Source: Tubiluchus corallicola
Lineage: Eukaryota > Priapulida > Priapulimorpha > Priapulimorphida > Tubiluchidae
Assembly: GCA_030141605.1 (NCBI GenBank)
Contig: JAQGDQ010000190.1
Span: 62,001-126,000 of the forward strand
Reading direction: 5' to 3'
Length of the DNA stretch: 64,000 bases
Below the pieces are notes generated by a model. That model was not told the DNA's origin. It made no database searches and was given only the letters and a program-made list of their open reading frames with translations. Positions 49,458 through 61,297 of the stretch are shown one piece after another (position 1 is the first letter of the stretch; each line of letters starts with the position of its first letter). Both the position numbers and the translations under genes were made by a program.

Positions 49458-52400
49458 CTATAAATTATAAGACTTTATTTATTAATAACTGATAAAAAAT
49501 CAATTGTGTTTAGCAAACTTTTAAATACGTGAGTACAACAATTACATAATTACAAGTATGCGTTAGGAGTTTTATTGGTTTCAGCTATGCTCTATTAACC
49601 ACACCAACAATAATCGAAATGCGGATAGGAGTTTAGTCGTGCCCGTGTGACACAAACATGCTGGAACCCACAATTAAAAACCTACATTCTGGACTATGCC
49701 ATGGGAGCTTGCAGGACTTCACAAACCATTTAGCTTTTATTTGTCCACCCATCATTTCTATAAAGTGGAACATTTTGGCAGCCTTGACAGACGTCTCAAT
49801 AAATGTCAACTAATCAGTTTATGAAACTATATGGTTTTAGATTAAAATTATTGAGCTTTATGAGTTTAAATATTAGAAATGATACCTGATCACTCCCATT
49901 AATATGCTACTCAATCAGTTATAAACCTAAAAAGTTTATAAAGATCTCACGTTTTGATTAAAAGATATTGTGAAACGGAGAAAGAAATGGAAAGAAAAAG
50001 AGAGGCAGGATGAGGGATAGAGAAAGGGAAATAAAAATCTATTTTGAAGTCATTAACAAAAGTACTAACAAAGAGACTGTTACTTAATAACGCACACAAA
50101 AAGGATATAAATAACTTTCTTACAAACTTAATATGCTATGATTACTTCTAATGTGCTGCAGCACGACAAATAGACAAGTTATCAATATTTTATGGGCGAC
50201 TATGGCATACTTTATGCAATTCACTCAGTGTTCCTGTAATGATGTCACAAGTAAACAGCGCACAGTCACACTCCTTAAAACAATTATCGTATCGTAAAAT
50301 CGTCCAATTAATCACTTAATTACTTCATTATTTTAAAAATTGACAGAAATATTATTTCAGGATGTGTTTCATCAACTTTTGCTGAAAACTATTGGTGAGG
50401 GTGAGCCCTTACTTTAAATATATAAAGCATGTGTAATTCATCATCATCGTACCAAATGTGCTGAGTGACTTTTAAATAAACATTTCATTAGAATAGAAGG
50501 ACATCTGCCTAAGCTTAATAAAGAAAACATGTCATATAATACTATTAGTTCGACAACAGCAGGCAAATTTCCTGATAATTAGATAAACTCTCAGACATCA
50601 AGATCATAACTGCATTGAAGTAGGGTTAAAAACTACCAAAACAAGGGAAACAATAATAATGACCTGAGATTGCTTGACCTTTTTGTGGAAGTACAGCGAC
50701 TTGAGATGTTGGCTGCATTGCACTATTGAACACTGGTCCTTGTGTAGTCCCAGGAACTAAAAAATGTCAATAGTAAAAATTACTGACTGATTATTTGTTA
50801 AATGTAAACAAAAGCTACAGCTATGCAGTTCTTGTTTGCGTCAACTGGTAAAATATCACTGACTCACCTTCCCAGCATGCACTACCGATTCACAAAAAGA
50901 AGTATTTTTAATCTTATTTACAAGATGTAGTAACTTATACTTTTGCTCAGTTAGTGAACAGCGCACCACAAATTCTCTGATTTTTTTTCAAACTGTATCT
51001 GAACTGGATTCAAATGGCTGTGACTATAACGGTCACTGTGAGAGTTTAAATTTTATACAGAGTTGCTGCCAATACAGCAGCATGTAAGTAATACAAAATT
51101 TCAAAAGAACTTTTCTAGCTCTGATTTCATTTGTGAACAAAGAAAATGTGTGCAGTTAACAGTAGAGAAACATTTATTTAACACTCAGTTTAACTTGCAT
51201 TTATAAGCTCATCAGCAATTCACTTAAATGTTCTTTCTTTTTCTTGGGGTAGATTATGAGGCTAACTTAATTTTTTAAGATACCTAATTACTTAAAGGCC
51301 TATATAACCCGAACAAACATTGAGGTTTTTTAAGGTATTACTGTGGATCACAAAGAATTTATAGTTACTTTTTGATAAAGGATAACTGACAAATTAAATA
51401 ACTTACCTTTTTGTGGCAAATTTCGAACATGTACATTGAAGTGAAGATCGCCATGTTTCATGTCTTTGGCGCGAAAACGACGTAAAGAATACAGAAAGCA
51501 TTTTTGGCTACCGATGTTCGTTTATTGTATCAGCAAACTGACCTCGTGACTGCACTCATTACGTCATTACGCGCAATGAAAAACGGCGATTCTTCAAATT
51601 TAATACTGATAACCACATACAGATAAAAAAGCAAAAGAAACAGTACAGACGAAACAGCAGAAGTTTTACAGTAAGTTTATAATGCAATAAATTGAATATT
51701 CGTAATTAGAGTAGGATTTTACATTGTAAAAGCTTATATTATAGTGAGGGTTTTAGTTTGACTTTCAATGACGTAATCACTTATTCACAACATTATTTTA
51801 GTCAGTCAGTAAAATACAAAACGAAAAACAATGTGATTCATACCTGACGTATAAACTGTATTGGTAGTAGGCTTATTGCCTTCAAAATCATCAAATGGAT
51901 TTTGAGCAACAATTGTTCCTCCCTGACCGGCTAATGGAGGTGGCCCAATCTCTGCACTGTAAGATCCTTCCGAGCCCTATAACAATAATAATGCTCGCTT
52001 AGCGTTAGGCTATTTTGAACAGAAATACTTATAAAACAGCATTTAAACTACTTCTATATCCATATCCAATGTTAAGGCTAAAGGTAGGTCCCTGGATCAC
52101 CTGTAATGCCCGTTCTCTAAGGCCATTTAGTGAGTGCACGGTACAAGGAATTTTAAGTGATACTTGTCGCTGATAACGCTTGTACAAATTACTCAATGCA
52201 TTTTGCAAACTGCCGTCACAAGTATTCGACAGGGTACCGTCCTCTGTCTGAACCCTCGTGTTGCATGCAACCCTGATGAGTTTTAACGGTATGTACACAT
52301 GTAAGTCATTGAGATGTAGACTCACACGATGTTCTAAAAAACTAAAAGGAAAGTCAACAATAATAAAATATGTAATTTCCATTGTTTTTCATTAGTTTAC

Positions 52401-53384
52401 TCATGGCACAGTGGTTGCCTAAGCTTGGAATTTGAATTTTGAACTTAAAATTTGCCAAGTTGGCATAAATCATTGTCACTGCTGTACAGTAACAGTGTAT
52501 TTCAATTTTTGCTTTTGCAAAAATGTGCAACACGCTCTCAGAATGTTAAACATCTGTATGTTTGTTGTCATAGTTGCCAAAGTGTTTCTGATAAAAGGGT
52601 AACAGTTTAGTATGTGCATTTCAAAATTATGTACAGTTGTGACATTATGGCTTGTTGTTTGCGTCAATCGTTAATTAAGTTTTTAAGCTACTACCTATTT
52701 ATCATAAACACTTTGCACTTTTATAGGCGTTAAAATGTATATTTTTATCGTATTTAAAAACGGTGTAAAATATGAAAAAATCATCCTTTTTCTTTAATGT
52801 TGTGCATGACTAGTGTCACGCTTAAAAATCAATTTTGTTTCATGTCAACTGAATACACACGCATTCCTCAAGTGCAGTACATGATTTTGGCAGACAGTAA
52901 ATTATATTTATGTTAGATCATTTTGATCACAATTTCAGTTTTGTATAATGAAACAGAAATTTTCTCTCCAAAAGTACTAAGATCACCTCAGTTATGCTAG
53001 AAGATCGGCTAATTGGTGTGACAGATGTGCGTTGTCGTTTATGCGCTGGACTATTTGGCTGTGATGTGGCTTTCTTTTCGGAAGCTAAACCAGTTTCAGG
53101 AGCTACGTCATGATCTGTGGACGCAGGTCCTGCAAAGAAACAATATAACATTTCATAATAATTTATAACAATGGTTCAAAACAATAACACCCTCTTATGT
53201 GGCTGCACATGTCTCAAAAAGGATAAAGTCCACAAAATGACATTTAATTCTAAAACAGTATTGCAACACGAGCACAATCGTTCAAGTATATAACTCCAAA
53301 ACCAAGTGCCCAAGATAATTAGTGTTATTAGTATTATAACTGGTATCGTATAGGCTTGCCGTTGGCCCAGTTTTCCTGAGACAT
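49186..53384 (-). CDS. PYGO: Pygopus, PHD-finger co-activator of Wnt signalling
   Basis: Nuclear adaptor that links BCL9/Legless-beta-catenin to chromatin through its PHD finger, which in the family reads methylated H3K4. Exons: 53360-53384 (tentative), 52987-53129, 51844-51976, 50664-50756, 49186-49457 (stop). Phases are consistent; about 221 residues. Residues 30-40 hold a basic HKRQR (likely nuclear signal). 82-84 is NPF in VAQNPFDDF, the N-terminal homology motif. The PHD is Cys156, 159, 172, 176, His181, Cys184, 205, 208, ending a few residues before the stop. It is shorter than vertebrate PYGO1/2 (about 400) because the proline-rich middle is reduced. The tentative first exon encodes MSQENWAN, like vertebrate MSAEN, but would need a GC donor. 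Confidence 0.9.
50844..51130. repeat. Dispersed repeat, copy B2
   Basis: Second copy of the 39306-39650 repeat, here in the Pygopus intron 50757-51843. Confidence 0.65.
52029..52382 (-). other. 117-codon open frame in a Pygopus intron, unidentified
   Basis: Open from ATG at 52382 to a stop at 52029. A good acceptor (tccttttag near 52338) opens the GC-richer part. Residues include LHLNDLHVYIPLKLIRVACN, then SNLYKRYQRQVSLKIPC and GLRERALQ. A strong donor CAG/gtgatc lies after RERALQ in phase 0, matching the next Pygopus exon. The acceptor phase (2) does not match the previous exon (phase 0). It may be an alternative exon, a nested gene piece or a relic. No family recognised. Confidence 0.35.
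53360..53384 (-). CDS. PYGO: Candidate Pygopus first coding exon with GC donor
   Basis: ATG at 53384 followed by eight codons (MSQENWAN) and one base, then gcaagc. The phase fits the next exon exactly (N-G-PASTD). The start resembles MSAEN/MSAEQE of vertebrate Pygopus proteins. The donor would be the rare GC type with a good GCAAG core. No GT alternative exists in this frame. Confidence 0.45.
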
Positions 53385-55944
53385 GTCCTTCCTAGATATG
53401 TAGTACTTAGCAGGTAGTTTTCACCTCCACTGAGGAGGAAGAATAAGAAGAGTGTTATTGGTGTGAAGTCTCTAGATGATCTGAGCAGTCTAAAGCTGTT
53501 TAGATTACTGCAAATGTAGAATGACTTTTTTCACTTAAGCAAACCCAATGGACAAAAGTGAACAAGTCATTCAAAATAGTTAATCGAATAAGTTAATTGA
53601 AATAGAATTTTACTTGTTTTTACAATTTTAGAGATTACAAGGCTTTATCAGTTACTGTCAAGAAAAAAAAGACATAAACAGTTAAGTATGTGTGGGCACA
53701 CGGCAATGAAGATAATAATTCATCTAGTATCAGGGAGTTCATTACTTCTCAACCAAAATGTAGCATCATTCGAATTAGTCATAGGTTAGAATTAGATGAT
53801 TTACAGATATCTGAAATTTGTTAAAATTGATAAGAAACTTACCCAAAAAATAACAAGTTCATTTCAAATTAACACTTTACGGACAGTTCAAAAACGCAAC
53901 TGTTTTTCAGGGTACTACCCCAAATCTCTTTGAGGGAGCTGAAGCAACTCAATCCCTCGCCTCCAACCACACACACACTTATAATAAATTAATTATAGAC
54001 CTACTGTCTTTCTTTGATGAATACAAATACGGTACGCCTAATATCGTTTATATAACGAAAAAATTAAAGAAAAAGTATGCTAAAGGAACAAGAAATACAG
54101 TTTATTATACAGATTTAGGTCTTAAAATTTAAAAACTTAACACAAAATATTATTAAGCAACAAAAATCTATACTATAGTATTACCCTAGTATTACAGTAC
54201 AGTATAATATTAATGACGGAAATAGGGACAAAAATCGGGTAAAAGTTACTTGTTATGGGAGCGTGTTGATCTCTTTTCTGTCTTGGCATCAGGTCTCCGG
54301 TTCATTGTTAACTAGCATTTTCAGAATAAATCAATAAATTTAAACATTAAACTAACACAAAAATTAATATAATTAACAATAATAAGTTTGTCTCTCTACT
54401 GTATCTGTCGGTGAAATAGAATAATCGCAACGCACAGACAGTTTCAGTCAGCGTAAAGCTTCTTCTTTTTCAGTTCCTCAAACATCTATAATACACATTG
54501 AGCCTCTACCTCTAATTATTAAAGCACTCTATTTCCTTTCTGCGGCTAAAATTTCCAACTCCTGTGATGTTATCGTTAAGTTTGATGTCAGCTGTTGTAA
54601 ATCTTTATCAATTTCTCGCGGTTTGCCACTCGTAATCTGCTGGCTAATGCATTGAAACGTTTAACGATACTATGTAAGGCAAGAGATGAATTTAGGCAAC
54701 ACTCAAACTTCCGTTAAGGCAAAAACCGGACAACACAACAATGCTTGCCAATCATTAATAGAGAACAGCACCGTCCAATAAGAGTAAATTTAATCGGGTA
54801 ATTACATAATTTTTGATATCCAAATTGTATTTTGTTTGCTGGTTAAATGACCTACCCATATTAGACTTCTAATTCTGATTTTAGTGCTCCAAAGATCCTC
54901 TCTGGTTGTACTATACAATAGTTCATTGGAAATGAAATTACGACCATTTTAATTTTGGAATGTTTCTGGGTAGACATCTGTTGAGTACACCTATTTATGT
55001 TTCCTGAGTTACAGTCAAACCCCAAATTTCACTATTGTACATGGTGAAGATAGTTGCATATGCATTGAGCAGTCCCTGGTTTATTTTGATGGATTGTTTC
55101 TTGCTGGTTACAATTGCTTTATTTTAGAATAAACTACATATGTATAATTGCCTACAGTTTCCTATTTTTGATATTGTATTCTGTGTTAAGTAGTAAGAAC
55201 ATATATTTGCAACGTTTCTAGAATTGCTCTTCATCCATTGAAATGTTATACCCTTCAATGTCCATGTTGTTGACTTTGAGATATTTTCTTTTTTCCAGTA
55301 ATTCAGGACACACTTTTTAACAGTACTACTGCAGAATTTTGAAATTATACTAATACACCAAATGCCATTGGTTTATTAGGAATGGCTTATAAGAATCTAA
55401 TGCAGGATAAGTGTGATCAACCAAATGGAAAGGGAGACTTTCTATGGATGTAGTATCATAATAATGATCTGTGGGAGAAATATTTTCGTTTTGGAGTGCA
55501 TTGGATAGATACAACATGAAAATCACTTAGTTGGGGCAGTCATTTACTCGACTGTTGAATTCTTTTCTCGAAAATTAACCATTGGCTAATGTTCTATTTC
55601 ATGAAAAAAAATTCGATGATAATAATTAAAATTTTTATTATTTTTGCTACTGCTTGAGGAACAGCCTATCAAAATGCTTAAGCTATTTATTTATTAGAGG
55701 TGTTACAATTTATAGATCTTTTTTCTCGTACATGAATATTCGTATACTTTTACTGTACTCAACCTGTTTTGTTGTTTTTACGTTGTTATAATGCTGATAT
55801 AGATTTATGGTGCGAATTAGTAACCAACTGCGTTCCTCAAATGACGACTTTTTTCATTACCTGATGACGTCATGTCCGCATGGTTTTCCGTTTTTCGTTT
55901 TGGGACGGTAATTTATCCTTCAAAAAATTTCTACAATTTTCATA
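53385..55944. other. Divergent intergenic region, Pygopus and COX5A promoters
   Basis: The genes are head to head, 2.56 kb apart. A minus-strand 43-codon open stretch at 54529-54660 looks weakly coding (see findings). No other gene is recognised. A CRE palindrome lies next to COX5A. Confidence 0.6.
55865..55872. promoter_or_regulatory. CRE palindrome upstream of COX5A
   Basis: TGACGTCA, the full CREB/ATF site, 72 bp before the COX5A start codon. The position is plausible for a proximal promoter element. Function is inferred only. Confidence 0.55.
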
Positions 55945-58900
55945 ATGTTTCGTGCCGTGACCGCAAGCTTTTGCCATCATCTCAGGACTGCAACGTCACA
56001 GAAAACACTGAAAACTACAACAAGTTTGTATAATCTTGTTTTATTTTACAAAACGTCTGTAGAATGCATATTGCTATAAATTTAAGACTGTTCTCTACAG
56101 AATGTTTGAAAACAATAATAAACTGTACAATTATCTGACAATAAAAGATGTATTATAAGTAATATTACAATGTAAAAAAAGAAACTTTAAAAAGTAGACA
56201 CGTTATTAATATTTAATCGCGAAGTGATCTCAAAATTGAGATTTTTGCTACGATCAAGGATAAGAGGTCGATGTTGAAGAATGTTCATAATTTCTTCAAG
56301 CTTTTCAGACGGAGGGATAAGAATCCTTCTTTAGAATCCTTAACAAAAGAAAAGCTAAGCCTTCTGGGAAGCTATGCTTGTCTGAATGTTCGCGTAAAAG
56401 ATTAGAAGGATTGAGTAATGAAAGTGTGATAAGCGCATTGGTTATTTAGTAAAATAAGTTTAACACTTCACTGTTACAGTATGTTCTCGCTTAACGACGT
56501 TAAGGTGTTCCAGCAAAAGGCAACGTTGAACGAAACATTGTTAAATGAAGCCAAGACTTCCACAGAAAGTAATGTGCAAGAATTGGAATACATTCCAGAG
56601 GCAAAAATCAATGCTGCTTAAATCATACAAATTAAATGTCTTATGAGTTTTACTCATGTTTCTATTGATTAATTTCTTTTTACTTGCTTAAAACCACCTG
56701 TATATCTTACTTGCTTAGCTAGCGGTTTCTCTTTCGTTGACGTTTAAATCTTGGCAGTGGTCAACAAATACTGCAACCAAATTAAAGCCATGCCTTGGGG
56801 TGACCTTGGGAATTTTATCAAGATATTTAGTTTGGTTGCTGTAACAACAGGTTGCAGGCGAAATTCCCTTCGCATAAAGTTTGCTCCCAGGTCTCGCTTG
56901 ATACAAACGTCTGGCATTTAGTGGTCACTCAGAAAGCAAAAACGTGTGTATTTGTGTAATAATTACAGTGCTTACTAGTTTTTAGAACAGAACAAGTTGA
57001 ATAATGCAATATGTAGTGTTTTAATGCATCAAATTAAGTAAAAAATTGTTAATAAAATAAAAATTGGCTTTGAGCAAAGTAAAAAATCGTTGTTGAAACG
57101 AAACATCGCCAAACGGGGAGTCGTTAAGTATACCCATTTTTTTCAGCAGTGATGTCGTTCAACGACTGAAGAAAACTAGTGCATTGTCAATTTCCATCAA
57201 AAGCACAATAAAAGTATAAGTTTTTACAAAAAATTAGATAGTTAATTTTGTTTGCATGAATATTGCAGAAATTTGGATTAATTTAAGCAACACGTGCTTA
57301 TGACAAGTCACGAAGTCCATCAGTTACATATTTTAATAAGTATAAAAATTAAATTTTATACTTATTCCAAAAATTATAAGTATAGCAAGTAAATATAATT
57401 GATGAATACCAGTAAGAATTGATGATTTGTAAGAATCCACAATGACACCTCACAGTAGTTACCTTTCTGTTAACAATCACTGATACATTAATTTTATTAA
57501 TGAGTTGACTTAAGATTTACATTATGTCTGCATCATCCGGGATAACGCTGTCGTGTAGCCCACATGTAATTAGCCATTGTAAATGTATAATTGTTTTTGT
57601 GGCGTCTCCTTTCTTTCAACTCATTGCCTGCAATAATTGTAGTGAAATAAACCTCATTGGGTTTTATGAACATTCTGGTATTCACAGTCATGATTAATTA
57701 ACGATATTGCTAAGTGCCAGCTAATTTGAAAAACACTGTGTCGTGATTAGTTTATAAGTCGGCGTCTGAAATTAATACTTGCAATTACACCATAAATGTA
57801 ATACAGTCAACCTTGGGTATAAGGTACTCGCTTATAAGAGACCACCAACACTGGTCCAGATTTTTCGTAACGTTTTTCCTATGTAAAAATCTTCATATGT
57901 AAGGTACTCGGACATAAGGGACTTTCGGTTATAAAGGACGATATCTTCAGGTCCCGCGCAATAGAAATCTAGGCAAATTACCTCATACATAAGGGACCCT
58001 ATAATCAAAGCGAAACTGATCGATTTTTAACCTCAATTTTTCACAAACTCGGCCTTCGGACAGCTCGGTTTCTGCGGTCACGTACATCTCGCATCACTGA
58101 AGGGTCTTCTTACATATCGTTTGCACTGAATGTGTAGCAGTAATCCATTAAAATATGGGTAAAAGTACCAAAAAGTACAGGTCTAGATACACCCTCGGTC
58201 TGACTCAACTTCGGCTAAAAGGAACATCGGATATAAGGGACGATTTTTTCCGGTCCCGAGGTGTCCCTTATATCCGAGGTTGACTGTAATAGATTAGTGT
58301 GTATATCATCATTCAGAGTTTTCCCATTTTTTTTGTTCAATTTTGCTTGTCCAGTAGGAACATTAACTGACAAGTGAATTTTATTTTAGTTTGTGTCACA
58401 CGAAACTTGGCACACGCCAAGCAAGAATCGGATGAGGAGTTTGATAGACGTTATGAAGCATATTTCAGCAGAGCCGATATAGATGGCTGGGAGATAAGAA
58501 AAGTAATCTCATAAATAGATATCATTAATAATTCTATCAGACATCGATTGCGCTTTGAAAAACTAAAAATAGCAACCAACAACAAAAACACCAAAACATC
58601 TCTTTGTTTTGACATGCCAGACGACCAACTCATTGGCTATTAGAAAAATATAAACAAAAATTATATATACTTTTCGTAAAAGCATAAACCATTATCAGAT
58701 TTACCAGACTGAATTAAAGTTTGTTTGACAGAGGTCTTTTGTTTTACTGATAAAAAATGGAATTAAAAACATTTCAAACGGAAAGCTGTGATTTTTTTTA
58801 TATTTCAAGAACCGATTTTTGTTCCCTAATGGTTATATTTATAGTAATGATATTTAAAATGAGATGATTAAGCAGATTAGGTACAATTTTGGCCTACTAC

Positions 58901-60455
58901 ATGATGGCAATAAATAGCCTATGTCTTCCTAAAACAAAATTATTTACAAGCACTATAAAAATAAAGTACAACCTGTGAAGCAAAAATGTTAAAAAAATTA
59001 GTTTGAAATGACAAGTATTATTATTATATCATATTAAAGTGTATTTGAAATAACAAGCCAAAAATTAGTGAAAAATGTTTTATTCTAAACCATGTCAAAT
59101 ACCTGATCAGTATGCTTTTCAATGTATGTGTATCCTAAATGGAGCAAACACATTCTATAGATGCTTTTGTTATTAGGCAATCAACGATCTGGCTGGGCAC
59201 GATTTGGTCCCTGAACCCAAAATTATTGTTGCTGGACTGCAAGCTTGCAGAAGAATTAATGACTATGCATTAGCCGTTCGATTCCTAGAGAGCGTAAAGG
59301 TATGTTCAAATTATTGAATCAGAGTGCTACTGCCATATAAGGCATATGGCTAGAACTCAGAAAACTGATGTGACTAAAATGTTTCAAACTGCCAAATGCA
59401 TTGCATATTTGTTCTGTAATACGTCTTACTTTGTGTCTACAGTTCATCAAGGAATGGCTATAGGATCTACTCCCTAACTTTGGTTTCTTAAAAGTTGATG
59501 ACAAACCCTATATGTGCTTACTACAAATTCTGCTGGACAACTCTCAAAGAAAATGCAGCTTTTTCCTTGCTAACGCAATATGTATTGTCTGCTGTAAATA
59601 CGGGAGCTTCTTTCTGACCAGACTTGAGTTTACTTGCTTGGTCTTAATTTTGTGTTCCCATCTTAGATGGAAGAAATATCTCAAGACACATTTAGTAAAG
59701 CGGAATGGCCGTACTGTATGCGAAAATATCTTACTCCTTGTGCTATCCAACCTGCAAAGAGTATTGCAGCTGGGTTACCTTAACCCAATAGACAGTCACT
59801 GAAATATTATAGTGTTAATTCTGTTTAACCCTATAGTCCTTTACAAGTCCAATTTCTTTTTGGGGCCTCCTAATAGAATGTGTTATCGGAAAATGGTTTC
59901 AACTTAAGTGCTTCTAGAAGAGTTAAAAACCTTTTGCTATTAAATTAGGGTATGCATGCCATTTTTCTGAACCAGTATTCATATTTCCACTTTTCAAAAG
60001 TAGCCACTGGTCTTGAACGGGTGTTTCTATAAAAAGATGGACAAAGTGGCATATAAGCATAGTCAAACTAAAAGCGGTTGCTTTGGAACTTCACGATTCT
60101 GTATTTTCCTGATAAAAATGATCCATCATTTAACATCGTGTCTGGAATTTAATGTCAGTCAGTGTGCTTCGAAGGAAATTAAGACTCCAACTTACAATTT
60201 TGCAAGAAATCTCTTTGATGCCTTTCGTTCAGACTCATTTATGTTTGGTTCGGGAACGTAAACTTTGAAATTGGGTCTTACAAATCTATGGTTTTGTTTC
60301 AGCTTAAGTGTGGCAATAAAGTCAATGAGATCTACCCGTGGATTTTGCAAGAAATCAGACCAACGTTAGATAACCTTGGGATCAACACACCAGAAGAAAT
60401 GGGATATGACAAACCTGAACTTTGGTTAGACAATGTAGATGACATGCACGGTTAG
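55945..60455 (+). CDS. COX5A: Cytochrome c oxidase subunit 5A (Va)
   Basis: Nuclear-encoded, matrix-side subunit of respiratory complex IV. Four coding exons: 55945-56023, 58390-58502, 59177-59299, 60303-60455; 155 residues against about 150 in human. Residues 1-35 are basic, with serine and threonine and without acids, as a mitochondrial targeting sequence ([20 protein letters not shown]). The mature start is marked by [20 protein letters not shown], followed by [35 protein letters not shown] and [23 protein letters not shown]. All match subunit Va. The C-terminal tail after TPEE is a little longer than in vertebrates. The stop codon TAG is directly followed by gtaaga, so the 3' UTR is probably spliced to 60609. 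Confidence 0.97.
56476..57175. mobile_element. Probable degraded pogo-like element in COX5A intron 1
   Basis: Left boundary TACAGTATGTTCTCGCTTAA; CTTAACGAC recurs inverted at 57121-57129 within GGGAGTCGTTAAG, and GAACGAAACATTG-like motifs occur near both ends. The 63-codon minus frame inside (56715-56906) is not recognised. Termini are too decayed to fix. Confidence 0.38.
57804..58286. mobile_element. Pogo/Tigger-like MITE (483 bp)
   Basis: Ends CAGTCAACCTTGGGTATAAG...TTATATCCGAGGTTGACTG are inverted and flanked by TA on both sides (57802-57803, 58287-58288). Internal AAGGGACT/ATAAGGGAC motifs repeat in both orientations. It lies 100 bp before COX5A exon 2. Confidence 0.9.
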
Positions 60456-60608
60456 GTAAGAATGTCTGCAGCTGTGGACTAATTAACTTCAAAATTTATA
60501 AAAACATTTTTCTCGATTGGTATTTTCCTAATTTGTGCCACTTCAGACTAATGCTTTATGTGGTAGAAAAGTTAACTTAGTTCCTGATTTGTCCTTTTTT
60601 TCTTTTAG
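60456..60608 (+). other. COX5A: Predicted 3' UTR intron of COX5A
   Basis: Donor gtaaga follows the TAG stop directly. The acceptor ttttttcttttag ends at 60608. The 153-bp span is AT-rich with a good polypyrimidine tract. The junction is at the stop, so it should not trigger nonsense-mediated decay. Confidence 0.55.
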
Positions 60609-60905
60609 GTCGTTATAGCAAGGCAGTGTACCAGAATTGATGCACTTTAATCCTTTTTGTGATAATGTTCAAATAAGAAAACTATGTTATGCTTTGTGCA
60701 ATATGCACCAAAATCATTAACCGGTCACTTCTAGTTGTACCTCAAATGGCTTTTTGCTGTTGGAATATAGTAGCAACTGTTTTCATAATGTTTAACCAAT
60801 TAGCAATGGTGTTATGAATAAGTTGTGTAATCAGTTATGTAACATGATACCGAAAGAGCTAACACTTGAAAGAATGCAGAAAAATAAATGTATTGAGAAC
60901 AAAAT
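60609..60905 (+). other. COX5A: COX5A 3' UTR exon
   Basis: Non-coding sequence after the predicted 3' UTR intron, ending shortly after an AATAAA at 60883-60888. Confidence 0.5.
60883..60888 (+). terminator. Poly(A) signal of COX5A
   Basis: Canonical AATAAA about 430 bp after the stop (about 275 nt after splicing), in AT-rich sequence before the convergent gene. A second AATAAA lies at about 60941. Confidence 0.6.
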
Positions 60906-61297
60906 CATAGTATGTTTTTTTTCTGTAAACTAGTTGCAGAATAAAACTAGTAATATGTTATAAAGTGGCTCAACAGTTTAATCTAGATATTTATTACTTT
61001 TTCATTATGCAACAGTAATAGGAAATGGTTATCAACTCTAGTGCAACGACATCAAGACTAGAATGTCATAGCAAGTAAAACTAACTTGCTGTATAACAAC
61101 TGAAATAACTTGTCACAGTTTGACAAGGTAAATCATAAAAAATACATCTGCCATTTTAAGCACGTCTCATATCTTACAGGATACATCAATTGGTCATTAA
61201 CTCTGACATAAATTGACAACGATGTACAGTAAAATTCTTGTAGACTCGTGTATTTGGCAGGCCACTTGACCGGTGGCATTTAAATTTTGATTACATA
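60906..61297. other. Convergent 3' ends
   Basis: Short space between COX5A and the EGF-membrane gene, holding their 3' UTR ends. A minus-strand AATAAA (TTTATT on plus) at about 60989 could serve the membrane gene. No gene is seen. Confidence 0.5.

Noticed and set aside
54240-54300. Short basic frame MNRRPDAKTEKRSTRSHNK as Pygopus exon 1
   Set aside because: The only nearby donor (AA/gtaact) is in phase 2 and would bring a stop into the next exon.
57080-57180. CTTAACGAC-type end as part of a second, separate element
   Set aside because: It pairs with the left end at 56476 well enough to treat as one decayed element.
59512-59802. 96-codon plus frame in COX5A intron 3
   Set aside because: Cys/Leu-rich with no recognisable family; overlaps a 68-codon antisense frame; no support as an exon.
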